Shown here one piece after another: positions 1 through 10,125 of a stretch of 64,000 nucleotides of DNA. The notes beneath the pieces were generated by a model that worked only from the letters and a program-made list of their open reading frames with translations, did not search any database and was not told the origin of the DNA. The position numbers and the translations under genes are program-made. The DNA comes from Rhodopseudomonas sp. (GTDB lineage: Bacteria > Pseudomonadota > Alphaproteobacteria > Rhizobiales > Xanthobacteraceae), in the NCBI RefSeq assembly GCF_013377015.1, contig NZ_JACABA010000001.1, forward strand, positions 765,554 to 829,553, written 5' to 3'. The stretch's first letter is position 1. Each line of letters opens with the position of its first letter.

Positions 1-957
1 CAGCGCCTGGCCGAATGCGCCGCCGGAGGCCGGCGGACAGACGATCCGCCACACCGGCCACAAGGCGCGCGGGCCGCTGGCCGCATAGGGCGCGACGTCG
101 CGGATCGCCGCCCAGGCCGCGGCGGATTCCGCGTCCTCGATCACGTCGGCGGGCCCATAGGACGAAAGCGCCGCGCGCAGCGAGCCGGCGCGATGGGCCG
201 CCGACGCGGTGATTCCCTCCAGCCGCAGCAGCGTCAGCGATTGATCCGGCGCGCCCAACTCGCCGAGCGGGGCTTGCGTCGTCCGCAGCGCCGAACCCGG
301 CAGATGCGCGGCGCCGGAGACATCGAACGGCGAGCCCAGCGCAGCGGTCATCGCCCTGTTCGCAGCCACATCGTCGAGCCCGCGCAGCACCAGCGTGCGT
401 TCGCTCTCAGGTCGCGGCATTACCTTCAGCGTCACCTCGGTCATCACCGCAAGCGTGCCCCAGGAGCCCGCCAGCAGTTTGCAAACGTCGTAGCCGGTGA
501 CGTTCTTCACCACCCGGCCGCCGGCCTTGAAGCTCTCGCCGAAGCCGGACACCGCATGCGCGCCGAGCAGATGGTCCCGCGCGCCACCGGCCTTGATCCG
601 CCGCGGGCCGGCGAAGCCTGCGCCGATCATGCCTCCGATGCTGCCGCGCCCGGCCGGCGTCCCCAGCAGCAGCGAGGTGTCGATCGGCTCGAACGCGAAT
701 TGCTGATTCTTCGAATCGATCAGCGACAGCACGTCGGCCAAGGGTGCCCCGGCCTGCACGGTGATGATCAGCTCGTTCGGCTCATACGCCGTCACCGCGT
801 TGAGCGCCGAAAGGTCGAGCAGCGCATTGGTCGCCATCGGCTGACCGATCAGCCGCTTGGAGCCATGGCCGACGATCTCCAGCGGCTGTTCGCCAGCAAT
901 CGCCGCGCGCACCGCGTCTTCGACGTCTTTGGCGTCGCGGACTTTCAGCGTTTCCAC
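1..957 (-). CDS. glcE: Glycolate oxidase FAD-binding subunit GlcE, C-terminus cut by window edge
   Basis: The open frame runs off the left edge, so about 319 N-terminal residues are visible. GlcE is the second FAD-binding subunit of membrane-associated glycolate oxidase (GlcDEF), which oxidises glycolate to glyoxylate. The visible protein shows the N-terminal FAD-binding segment (IVGHGSKRLIGQP near residue 25) and the VVKNVTGYDVCKLLAGSWG motif typical of GlcE. The GTG at 957 is preferred because a GAGG lies 8 nt upstream, inside the end of glcD; a TTG at 963 would sit too close to it. It directly follows glcD, which argues for one transcript. The frame is open although no ATG begins it. Confidence 0.88.
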   Translation of the reverse strand, partial: METLKVRDAKDVEDAVRAAIAGEQPLEIVGHGSKRLIGQPMATNALLDLSALNAVTAYEPNELIITVQAGAPLADVLSLIDSKNQQFAFEPIDTSLLLGTPAGRGSIGGMIGAGFAGPRRIKAGGARDHLLGAHAVSGFGESFKAGGRVVKNVTGYDVCKLLAGSWGTLAVMTEVTLKVMPRPESERTLVLRGLDDVAANRAMTAALGSPFDVSGAAHLPGSALRTTQAPLGELGAPDQSLTLLRLEGITASAAHRAGSLRAALSSYGPADVIEDAESAAAWAAIRDVAPYAASGPRALWPVWRIVCPPASGGAFGQAL

Positions 958-959
958 AA

Positions 960-2453
960 TCAAAACCTCGGAATATCTGGGAACGCCAGCTTGCCGCCAT
1001 GGACATGCATGCGGCCGAGTTCAGCGCAATTATGCAGCGTCGGAAACACCTTGCCCGGATTGAGCAGACCGTTGGCGTCGAACGCGCATTTCAGCCGCTG
1101 CTGCTGGTTGAGGTCGATGTCCGAAAACATCTCCGGCATCAGGTCGCGCTTCTCGATCCCGACGCCATGCTCGCCTGTGAGCACGCCGCCGACCTCGACG
1201 CAGAGCCGCAGGATGTCGGCGCCGAAGGCTTCGGCGGCGTCCATCTCGCCGGGCTTGTTGGCGTCGTACAGGATCAGCGGATGCAGATTGCCGTCGCCGG
1301 CATGGAACACATTGGCGACGCCGAGGCCGTATTTCGCCGACATCTCCTTCATCCGCCGCAGCACCAGCGGCAATTGCGCGCGCGGGATGGTGCCGTCCAT
1401 GCACAGATAGTCCGGCGAGATCCGCCCCACCGCCGGGAACGCCGCCTTGCGGCCGGACCAGAACAGCAGCCGTTCCTTCTCCGACGTCGAGATCTGGCAG
1501 GTGGTCGAGCCGCAGCCACGCGCGATCGCCTCGACCCGCTGGATCAATTCGTCGACCTCGACCGAGGGTCCATCGAGCTCGATGATCAGCAGCGCCTCGA
1601 CGTCGAGCGGATAGTTAGCATGGACGAACGCCTCGGCGGCGTGAATCGCCGGCTTGTCCATCATCTCCATGCCGCCGGGAATGATCCCGGCGCTGATAAC
1701 ATCGGCCACGCATTTGCCGGCGGCCTCGACGTCGGCGAAACCGACCATTAGCGCCCGCGCGGTTTCCGGCTTTTGCAGGATCCGCACCGTCACTTCGGTG
1801 ATGACGCCGAGCAGTCCCTCGGAGCCGGTGATGATCCCCATCAGGTCGTAGCCCGAGGTCTCCGCCGACTTGCCTCCAACCCGAATGATCTCGCCGGTGA
1901 TCAGCACGATCTCACAGCCGAGCACGTTGTTGGTGGTCATGCCGTATTTCAGGCAATGCACGCCGCCGGAGTTTTCAGCGATGTTGCCGCCGATCGAGCA
2001 GGCGATCTGCGACGACGGGTCCGGCGCGTAGTAGAACCCGGCGTGGTCGACCGCCTGGCTGATCGCCAGATTGGTGACGCCGGGCTCGACCACGACGGCG
2101 CGGTTGTCGAAATCGATCTCGCGAATCCGCTTGAACTTGCCGAGGCCCAGCAACACGCCGTCGGCCAGCGGCAGCGCGCCGCCGGACAGCGAGGTGCCGG
2201 AGCCGCGCGGCACCACCTTGATGCCGTTGTCGTGGCAATAGCGAAGCACCTTGGCGACCTGCGCTGTGGTGTCCGGCAGCACCACCACCATCGGCGGCTG
2301 CCGATAGGCCATCAGTCCGTCGGACTCGTACGGCACCATCTCGGCGGCTGAGTCGATCACGCCCTCGCCCGGCACGATCTTGCGCAAGGCGGCGACGATC
2401 TCGCCACGGCGCGCCAGCACGGCCTGGTCCGGTTCGGGCATCAAGATGGTCAT
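960..2453 (-). CDS. glcD: Glycolate oxidase FAD-linked subunit GlcD
   Basis: 497 residues, the normal size for GlcD. It carries the FAD PCMH-type domain (about residues 50-230, with VPRGSGTSLSGGALP and the IAENSGGVHCLKYGMTTNNVLG stretch) and the C-terminal FAD-linked oxidase domain ending in the family signature LTGEHGVGIEKRDLM. It oxidises glycolate (or D-lactate-like 2-hydroxy acids) with GlcE and GlcF. The ATG is preceded by AGGAGA at 8 nt. Its stop lies 2 nt before the glcE start, so the two are probably translationally coupled. Phototrophs and autotrophs use this enzyme for phosphoglycolate salvage; that role here is inferred. Confidence 0.95.
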   Translation of the reverse strand: MTILMPEPDQAVLARRGEIVAALRKIVPGEGVIDSAAEMVPYESDGLMAYRQPPMVVVLPDTTAQVAKVLRYCHDNGIKVVPRGSGTSLSGGALPLADGVLLGLGKFKRIREIDFDNRAVVVEPGVTNLAISQAVDHAGFYYAPDPSSQIACSIGGNIAENSGGVHCLKYGMTTNNVLGCEIVLITGEIIRVGGKSAETSGYDLMGIITGSEGLLGVITEVTVRILQKPETARALMVGFADVEAAGKCVADVISAGIIPGGMEMMDKPAIHAAEAFVHANYPLDVEALLIIELDGPSVEVDELIQRVEAIARGCGSTTCQISTSEKERLLFWSGRKAAFPAVGRISPDYLCMDGTIPRAQLPLVLRRMKEMSAKYGLGVANVFHAGDGNLHPLILYDANKPGEMDAAEAFGADILRLCVEVGGVLTGEHGVGIEKRDLMPEMFSDIDLNQQQRLKCAFDANGLLNPGKVFPTLHNCAELGRMHVHGGKLAFPDIPRF

Positions 2454-2496
2454 GCAAGAATCTCCTGCGCCGACGCCGGGCGTGTGGTGGTGAAGC

Positions 2497-3171
2497 TCAG
2501 GCCCCGACCAATATCCGCGCCGGCATCACCGCCTGTACCACGAGGCCGCGTGCGCGCGCATCCATCACGCCGACCGCGCGCAGCGCCAGCAGCGTGACGG
2601 TCTGCACCGCGTCGCGCAGCCGCCCCGGATCGTCGAGATTGTCCGGCGCCAATGGCCCGACCAGCGATTCATGCACAGCGCCAAGCAGCGCGGTCGCCGC
2701 CAATGCGGTGTCTTGTGCCGGCAGATGGCCGGCGCGCACCGCGACGCCGATCCGCAGCTCGATCTCGCCGGCAATCTCACGGCGGCTGGCCAGCCGCGAG
2801 GCGGTGACATCGACGTCGACAGGCTCGGCGAGAATCGCCCAGGCCAGCTTGCGATGCGACAGCACGTGCACCGCGACGGTGGTGACTGCGGCCGCAAGCG
2901 CCGACGACGGACCGGGCGCGGCATCCGCGGCACGGCGGATCGCGGCCAGTTCGTCGCGCGACACGTCGGCGATCAATTCGGAGATCAGATCGGCCTTGGA
3001 CGGGAAATAGCGATACACTGTGCCAGCGGCGACATTGGCGCGGGTTGCCACCGGCGCGATCTGTACCGCAGCCATGCCGCCATCAGCCGCGGCTTCTCGC
3101 GCCGCTGCCAGAATCGCGCTGCGTCGCGCGGCAAGCCGCTTCACTACTTGCTGAGTCCGCCGGTAAACCAT
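2497..3171 (-). CDS. TetR/AcrR family transcriptional regulator
   Basis: About 224 residues. The N-terminal TetR helix-turn-helix is clear (residues roughly 15-60, with ANVAAGTVYRYFPSKADLISE as recognition helix and following turn), followed by an all-helical ligand-binding domain. The ATG at 3171 has GGGAG upstream; a GTG four codons earlier (3183) is the alternative start. It lies 44 nt upstream of glcD on the same strand, so it could co-transcribe with glcDE or control itself through the inverted repeat at 3294-3307. The ligand is unknown. The C-terminal domain resembles acyl-CoA-sensing TetR proteins only in general character. Confidence 0.85.
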   Translation of the reverse strand: MVYRRTQQVVKRLAARRSAILAAAREAAADGGMAAVQIAPVATRANVAAGTVYRYFPSKADLISELIADVSRDELAAIRRAADAAPGPSSALAAAVTTVAVHVLSHRKLAWAILAEPVDVDVTASRLASRREIAGEIELRIGVAVRAGHLPAQDTALAATALLGAVHESLVGPLAPDNLDDPGRLRDAVQTVTLLALRAVGVMDARARGLVVQAVMPARILVGA

Positions 3172-3293
3172 GGCGTGCTTCACTCCCGGATGCAGTTCCC
3201 CCAGCCCGCGGCTATCGAGAAATCTGTCATTTTTTCAGTGTCTTGGGACCGGCCAAGAAGCGCCCCGGACTAGGCCCTAACCAACGAAAGAAG

Positions 3294-3307
3294 TGAACAC
3301 TAGTTCA
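3294..3307. promoter_or_regulatory. Candidate TetR operator, TGAAC-N4-GTTCA
   Basis: A 5-bp inverted repeat with a 4-bp spacer, TGAACactaGTTCA, lies between the azlD stop and the tetR start, about 125 bp upstream of the regulator. TGAAC-type palindromes are usual TetR-family operators in this lineage. Autoregulation is inferred from position only. Confidence 0.45.
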
Positions 3308-3338
3308 TGACGAGTTACAAGCATGAAATGAACAGCTG

Positions 3339-3656
3339 CTATCCTGCCAGTCCCAGCGCCCTGGCAATAGCCGCGACCGCCATCCCGGTGATCACCGCGA
3401 TGAAATCGTTGCGGCGGATGATCGTCACCGCCATTGCCGCGGCGATCGCGAACATCACGACCGGCCCGCCATTGACTGCGACCGGAAGTGCGGCGGCGAC
3501 GATGATCGATCCCGGCAGCGCATCCAGCATGCGGCGCACCCGCGGCGTCACGGTGACGTAGCCCATCAGCCAGTAACCCCCGAGCCGCGAGGCGACGGTG
3601 ACGGCGGTCATCACCGCGAACGCGATCATCACGTCGCTGCGCAGAAATTCGCTCAT
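3339..3656 (-). CDS. azlD: AzlD-type branched-chain amino acid export subunit
   Basis: A 105-residue hydrophobic protein with about four membrane segments, the size and composition of AzlD, the small partner of AzlC in the LIV-E exporter family. Motifs include VASRLGGYWLM near the N-terminus and RRNDFIAVITGM near the C-terminus. Its ATG overlaps the azlC stop by four bases (ATGA at 3653-3656), showing translational coupling. Together AzlCD export branched-chain amino acids or analogues across the inner membrane. Confidence 0.88.
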   Translation of the reverse strand: MSEFLRSDVMIAFAVMTAVTVASRLGGYWLMGYVTVTPRVRRMLDALPGSIIVAAALPVAVNGGPVVMFAIAAAMAVTIIRRNDFIAVITGMAVAAIARALGLAG

Positions 3657-4393
3657 GCGGCGCGCCCATGATGCGGCTCCGGTTCGTCGAGCAGACCCGC
3701 GGTGATTGCGCCGGACAGGGCGCCGGCGATGATGAACCACCAGCCCGGGACCAGCCAGTGCACCAGTAGCGCCACCGCGCCGGAGACGACCCAGGGGATG
3801 GCGCGGCGCGGGCCTTTCCAGGCCGGCACCAGCATCGCGGCGTAGAACGCCGGCATCACCAGGTCGACGCCGTATTTCTTCGGATCGGTGAGCTGCTCGG
3901 CCAGCAGAAAGCCGGGGATCGCGGCGAACAGCCAGACCACATAGAGCAGCAGCGCTCCACCGAGATAGTACCAGGCATTGGCGCCGCCGTGCTCGCGGTA
4001 GCGCATCGCCGCGAGCCAGCCGCCGTCGGTGACCAGCAGCATCGCCGGATAGGCCTGCCAGGCCGGCAAGGTGCCGAACCACGGCCGCAGCGTCGCGCTC
4101 ATCAGGAAGAAGCGGATGTTCACGGTCAGCGTCAGCAGCGCCAGCGTCGCGATCGACGATGGTGTCAGCCGATCCGGCCAGGACTGTACCGCGACGAATT
4201 GCGACAGCCCGCCATAGACCGTGGCCATCATCACTTCGACCTCGACCAGCGAGAAATTCTTCTGCGCGCACTGCGCCCCGAACGCCATCGCGAAGGCCAG
4301 CGTCCCCGGCAGCATCGGGCCGATCGCGACGATCCCGGGCATGATCGCTTCGCGCGACCAATAGGCCGGGGCTTTGGGGATGTGAGTGGTCAT
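3653..4393 (-). CDS. azlC: AzlC family branched-chain amino acid exporter, large subunit
   Basis: 246 residues from the ATG at 4393; a GTG four codons upstream (4405) is possible but no Shine-Dalgarno sequence favours it. The protein is strongly hydrophobic with the AzlC hallmarks: an N-terminal GIVAIGPMLPGTLAFAMAFG segment and an internal WFGTLPAWQAYPAMLLVTDG stretch. AzlC and AzlD form a two-component exporter for branched-chain amino acids. The binding protein at 4740-5945 on the same strand might handle the same substrates, although 340 bp separate them. Confidence 0.9.
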   Translation of the reverse strand: MTTHIPKAPAYWSREAIMPGIVAIGPMLPGTLAFAMAFGAQCAQKNFSLVEVEVMMATVYGGLSQFVAVQSWPDRLTPSSIATLALLTLTVNIRFFLMSATLRPWFGTLPAWQAYPAMLLVTDGGWLAAMRYREHGGANAWYYLGGALLLYVVWLFAAIPGFLLAEQLTDPKKYGVDLVMPAFYAAMLVPAWKGPRRAIPWVVSGAVALLVHWLVPGWWFIIAGALSGAITAGLLDEPEPHHGRAA

Positions 4394-4739
4394 GGCGCTG
4401 TCCACATGGCGTGCATTGCCTGCGGGCTGCGCGCGCCGGCGTCAAGCCGATGTCGCGGCATGCGGCCATGCGCGGGCATCACGACGCTTCCTCAGCCGCA
4501 GGGCTCGCAAATTTGAGTATGCGGTCGCCGCGAGTCCTACCCTCCCCTGGAGGGGGAGGGTGACGAGAGCGCTGCGTTGCGGCGCTGCGGATCGATTCGA
4601 TTGTCAAACAGCGTGGCAAATTCGGATGCGCGGGTGCGAATTTTCGGCTTATTCCAAAGCACCCGATTGTTCGTACCCATTTTGCAGACAGACTCGAGCG
4701 AGCCGCGGCGGGTGATCGCCCGCCTTTTCGCCTCTGCTG
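4394..4739. other. Intergenic gap with palindromic repeat, no gene seen
   Basis: This gap holds no convincing reading frame. It contains a palindromic element at 4540-4560 (CCCTCCCC...GGGGAGGG) of the same type as the larger one at 33202-33307. It also has a GC-rich hairpin at 4707-4724 (GGCGGG...CCCGCC) just past the binding-protein stop. The T-run of that hairpin is on the plus-strand side, so it is a poor terminator for the minus-strand gene. Confidence 0.5.
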
Positions 4740-5945
4740 TCAGTTGCCGGATAACAGGTCGCCGAACCGCTCCCACTGCTTGCCGGTGAAGCGCATGAAC
4801 TGCATCTGCTCGACCGGCAGATTGTCGTTCGGGCCGGTGTTGACCTTGATGCCCGGCAGCAGCATCGGCAATTCCAGATCCTTGATCGCCAGCGCCTGAT
4901 GCATGATGTTCGCGGTGCTGAGATCGTCGCCGCAGGCTTTCAGCACGTGCTCCAGCACCATGCCGTTGTTGAAGCCGTTGACATAGTTCTGGTCCCGGAC
5001 GTCGCCGTCCGGCATGTATTTGGCCATGAACGCACGCCACTGGGCGACGCCGGGATCGTTCTTCCAGGCCGGGTCCATCGGATCCTTGACATAGGCCGAG
5101 GAGATAATTCCGGTGCTGGCCTCGAGCCCGGCCGGCTCGATCACCGTCGAGAGCCACACCGAGACGTTGGTGAGGAAGGTCATCGGCCGCCAGCCGATCT
5201 CGTAGGCCTTGCGGATCGACTGCGCGGCGAATTTCGGCGTCGCCGCGATGATCAGCACGTCGGCGCCGGAGGATTTCAGCTTCACGATCTGGGAATCGAT
5301 GGTCGGGTCGACCACCTCATAAGTCGCGGCGGTGACCAGCGAATCGTACTTCTCGCCGAGCACGTCCCTGACGCCGGCGAGATAGTCGCGGCCGAAATCG
5401 TCGTTCTGCGACAGGATGGCGAATTTCGCAGCCGGGTTCTTTTGCAACGCGTAGCGCGCGTAGAGTCGCGCCTCGTAGCGGAACGGCGCCATCACCCCCA
5501 TGGTCGACATCGGATACTGCGCCATGTCGCCGAACTTGGACGCGCCGGAGGCGAGGAACAGCTGCGGGACTTTCTTGGTCTGCAGATATTTGGCGATGGC
5601 GGTGTTGTGCGCGGTGCCCATGGTCGAGAAGATCAGCGCGACTTCGTCGCTTTCCACCAGCCGGCGGGTCTGTTCCACCGTCTTCGGCGGCACGTAGCCG
5701 TCATCGAGCGAGATTAGATTGATCTTGCGGCCGTTGATGCCGCCGCGGTCGTTGACCATCTTGAAATAGGCGACCTCGCCCTTGCCCAGAACCCCGAACG
5801 CCGACACCGGCCCGCTATAGGGCATGGTCTGGCCGATCCTGATTTCGGTGGCGGTGACGCCGGGATAATTCTGCGCAAGGCAGGGCGTGGCAGCCGCGAT
5901 CAGGCCTGCGAGTGCGATGACTTTGAAGCCGAGCTCCAGTCGCAT
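4740..5945 (-). CDS. LivJ/LivK-type ABC transporter substrate-binding protein
   Basis: 401 residues with a cleavable signal peptide (hydrophobic stretch to about residue 24, AAATPCLAQ). The mature protein is a type I periplasmic binding fold of the branched-chain amino acid (Peripla_BP_6) family: it opens with TATEIRIGQTMPYSGPVSAFG and contains DRGGINGRKINLISLDDGY, a family signature. No permease or ATPase genes adjoin it, so it is an orphan binding protein that either borrows a transporter or recognises another small organic acid. It is divergent from a GntR-family regulator, whose operator-like palindrome lies in the shared promoter region, so control by that regulator is likely. Confidence 0.9.
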   Translation of the reverse strand: MRLELGFKVIALAGLIAAATPCLAQNYPGVTATEIRIGQTMPYSGPVSAFGVLGKGEVAYFKMVNDRGGINGRKINLISLDDGYVPPKTVEQTRRLVESDEVALIFSTMGTAHNTAIAKYLQTKKVPQLFLASGASKFGDMAQYPMSTMGVMAPFRYEARLYARYALQKNPAAKFAILSQNDDFGRDYLAGVRDVLGEKYDSLVTAATYEVVDPTIDSQIVKLKSSGADVLIIAATPKFAAQSIRKAYEIGWRPMTFLTNVSVWLSTVIEPAGLEASTGIISSAYVKDPMDPAWKNDPGVAQWRAFMAKYMPDGDVRDQNYVNGFNNGMVLEHVLKACGDDLSTANIMHQALAIKDLELPMLLPGIKVNTGPNDNLPVEQMQFMRFTGKQWERFGDLLSGN

Positions 5946-6063
5946 GGGATGTCCCCTCCGGTTCTTTTGATGTTGCCGCGTTGAACGGTCCGGACCGGCA
6001 GAGCTTTCTCTTTGGAAGTCATGGATCGCCGATCCAGCGTCAATCTTACGGCAGTCCGCCAGG

Positions 6064-6103
6064 TTGACAACAGAAAATCTATTTTGTTGTAAAAGTAGAT
6101 TTT
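6064..6103. promoter_or_regulatory. Divergent promoter region with palindromic operator of the GntR-type gene
   Basis: A long imperfect palindrome spans 6074-6103: AAAATCTA at 6074-6081 and TAGATTTT at 6096-6103, with TTTT...AAAA inside. A TTGACA hexamer (6064-6069) followed 18 bp later by TGTAAA (6088-6093) makes a plausible plus-strand sigma-70 promoter buried in the palindrome. A repressor bound there would block the regulator's own transcription and could also affect the divergent binding-protein gene. The region is visibly AT-rich against its surroundings. Confidence 0.6.
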
Positions 6104-6145
6104 TTGGAGATTGCCGGTTATGGTTCCATTGATTTGGGAGTCTTG

Positions 6146-6817
6146 ATGTCCACCAGCGCCACCCAAACGATCTACGAGCGATTGCGAGCCGACCTGCTGG
6201 CGGGACGACGGCGGCCGGACGAACGCCTCAAAATAAACGAACTGGGTCTGGCATTTCAGATCAGCAGTGGCGCAGTCCGCGAGGCCTTGTCCCGCCTGAC
6301 GTCGGAAGGCCTCGTCACCGCCGAGCCGCAGCGCGGCTTTCGGGTGGCTCCGGTTTCGTTGGCTGACATTCGCGATCTGACAATGGTGCGCTCGCAGATT
6401 GAAGGAATATGCCTGCGGCGCGCCATCGCATGCGGCGACGTGGCCTGGGAGTCGGCCATCGTCGCAAGCCATCATTGCCTTGCACGAACCGAACTGCGTC
6501 CGTCGGATGGACAACCCGGTTTCAGCGACGCTTGGCTCGCGGCCCATGCGGATTTTCACAGGAAGCTGACCGACGCCTGTGACAGTCCTTGGTCACTCAA
6601 GCTGCGCGAGATGCTGTTTACGCAAAGCGAGCGCTACCGCGATATGGCACTGAGCGCCGACGAGGGCGAACGCGACGTGCGGCGGGAGCACCGCGAGCTC
6701 ATGGAGGCGGTGTTGGCTCGCGACGCCGATAGCGCGATCGCGCGTATGACCGCTCATCTCACGCTGACGACGGAGAGCATTGAAGCGGCATTTCGCAAAC
6801 ATCCGGCAAACGACTGA
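6146..6817 (+). CDS. GntR family regulator, FadR/FCD subfamily
   Basis: 223 residues. Residues about 5-70 form the GntR winged helix-turn-helix (TIYERLRADLLAGRRRPDERL, then SGAVREALSRLTSEGLV and the wing AEPQRGFRV). The rest is an all-helical FCD ligand-binding domain with the metal/ligand histidines expected near HADFH and EHRELMEA. The ATG at 6146 is chosen because GGGAG lies 5 nt upstream; an earlier in-frame GTG-type start lacks this. It is divergent from the LivJ-type binding protein and probably represses it and itself in response to a small carboxylate or amino acid. Confidence 0.88.
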   Translation: MSTSATQTIYERLRADLLAGRRRPDERLKINELGLAFQISSGAVREALSRLTSEGLVTAEPQRGFRVAPVSLADIRDLTMVRSQIEGICLRRAIACGDVAWESAIVASHHCLARTELRPSDGQPGFSDAWLAAHADFHRKLTDACDSPWSLKLREMLFTQSERYRDMALSADEGERDVRREHRELMEAVLARDADSAIARMTAHLTLTTESIEAAFRKHPAND

Positions 6818-6842
6818 GGACACAGTTGAGACGTCGCAAATA

Positions 6843-6876
6843 AAAACCGCCTCGGGACCGGTCCCGAGGCGGTTTT
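6843..6876. terminator. Bidirectional rho-independent terminator
   Basis: A perfect 34-bp palindrome begins with AAAA, continues through CCGCCTCGGGACC and its complement, and ends with TTTT. It sits between the converging GntR-type gene and ftsH, so it gives both transcripts a strong hairpin followed by a short U-run. Confidence 0.9.
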
Positions 6877-6897
6877 CAATCTCAGCAGATTTGTCGT

Positions 6898-8814
<1,917 letters not shown>

Positions 8815-9030
8815 CGGTCTTCCTTCTTGGTCGCGCGGATCGCGGCCTTGTGCCCTTGGGTTGCCGCAAGGGAATGACCTTGGGCCGGCTTGATTCCAAT
8901 CTAGGTGCGCCCAGGGCCGCTGCCAAGGGAACCTTGGAGGACTATTTAGCGTACTATATTGCTCTTCCCGCTCAAATAATGGCGACCGGCGCGGGGAGTT
9001 CTCCCATGGTGGTTAAAGTCCGGACCGCCC

Positions 9031-10071
9031 TCAATCCGTCCGGCGCCGCCGTGGCGGCGCTGGTTCGATGCAGATACGTTCGGCGTTCAGCGTCACCAGC
9101 GCACCGGCGAGGGTCTGCTTCAACCTGATTCGGCCCTTTCCTGGCCCCGATTCGACGTGAGCCCGATCCAGCGCCGCAGCCAACGTTTCGACCTTACCCA
9201 ATTCCGCTTGTCCTTCATGGCCAATTTTGTTCAGTGCGCGGTGCAGCAATCGAATCCGGATTTCCGCAGAAAGCGCAGCAAAAGCATTGGCGTCAAACCC
9301 CGGCGGCGAATCGCCACACCGCTGCAATGCGAGAAATTGCTCGGCGCCGTCGGTCAGAAGCTCCAGCGCGGCGTTGGCGCGGGCGAATCGCGCGGCCAGC
9401 CGCGCCAGATTGCGCGAATCGCAGCCCTCGGCCGCGAGCAAGGGCATCAGGCCGCGTAGCCGCGGCCTGGTGAACCGCGGGTCGGCATTGCTGGGATCGG
9501 TTGCGTAGGCGATCTTCGCCTTGTCCAGCGTGGCGACCAGTTGCGCCTTGGTGACATCGAGTAATGGGCGCGCCAGAATCACGCCGTCGCGCTCCGACTG
9601 CCGCGCCATCGCTGCCAAGCCGGCGATACCGCTGCCCCGCGACAATCGCATCAGCACGGTCTCTGCCTGATCGTCCCTGGTATGCGCCGTCATCACGTGG
9701 CTCGCGCCATAGGCTTGCGCCGACTTCGCCAGCAGCCGATAGCGCGCCGCGCGCGCCGCCGCCGGCACCCCGGTTGTCGGCTTGTCGCCGCGCCAGCGCA
9801 GCGTCCGGTGCGGCAGGTCGAGCGCGTGCGCCAGCCGCTTGACCTCGCGCGCCTCGCGAGCGGATTCCGGCCGCAAGCCATGATCGATGGTGATGGCATA
9901 GAGCGCAGGCCCGCGCTTCAACGCCTTGCGCCAGCGCGCCGCGAGCCACATCAGCGCCAGCGAATCGGGACCGCCCGAGACCGCGAGAACGATCGCCGGC
10001 GCGGCCCTCCAGTCCGCGAATAGCCGGTTGGCTTCGCGCGCCGAGATCGGCGAGTTGTCGTCGTCGGGCAT
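9031..10071 (-). CDS. tilS: tRNA(Ile)-lysidine synthase TilS
   Basis: 346 residues. The PP-loop ATP-binding motif SGGPDS is at residues 32-37, followed by ITIDHGLRPES, the N-type ATPase signature of TilS. It modifies cytidine 34 of the CAU-anticodon isoleucine tRNA to lysidine, an essential step in reading AUA codons. The protein is of the short alphaproteobacterial type with a reduced C-terminal region. It sits between cpoB and ftsH, the conserved order in this group. Confidence 0.94.
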   Translation of the reverse strand: MPDDDNSPISAREANRLFADWRAAPAIVLAVSGGPDSLALMWLAARWRKALKRGPALYAITIDHGLRPESAREAREVKRLAHALDLPHRTLRWRGDKPTTGVPAAARAARYRLLAKSAQAYGASHVMTAHTRDDQAETVLMRLSRGSGIAGLAAMARQSERDGVILARPLLDVTKAQLVATLDKAKIAYATDPSNADPRFTRPRLRGLMPLLAAEGCDSRNLARLAARFARANAALELLTDGAEQFLALQRCGDSPPGFDANAFAALSAEIRIRLLHRALNKIGHEGQAELGKVETLAAALDRAHVESGPGKGRIRLKQTLAGALVTLNAERICIEPAPPRRRRTD

Positions 10072-10125
10072 GATGTCGAGCGCCAGGTTCGAACCCGGAT
10101 CAACTCCGGGGTTCGGTTCCGCAAA

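Noticed and set aside
193-1410. Plus-strand open frame of 405 codons opposite glcE/glcD
   Set aside because: It is an antisense shadow caused by high third-position GC. The minus strand carries clear GlcE and GlcD motifs, whereas this translation is Arg/Ala-rich without recognisable domains.
4707-4724. Hairpin after the binding-protein stop as its terminator
   Set aside because: The T-run is on the plus-strand side, the wrong direction for the minus-strand gene.
10090-10115. Hairpin between cpoB and tilS (GAACCCGG...CCGGGGTTC)
   Set aside because: Pairing is good, but no T-run follows on the minus strand, so it is not a supported terminator; it may be an accidental GC hairpin.
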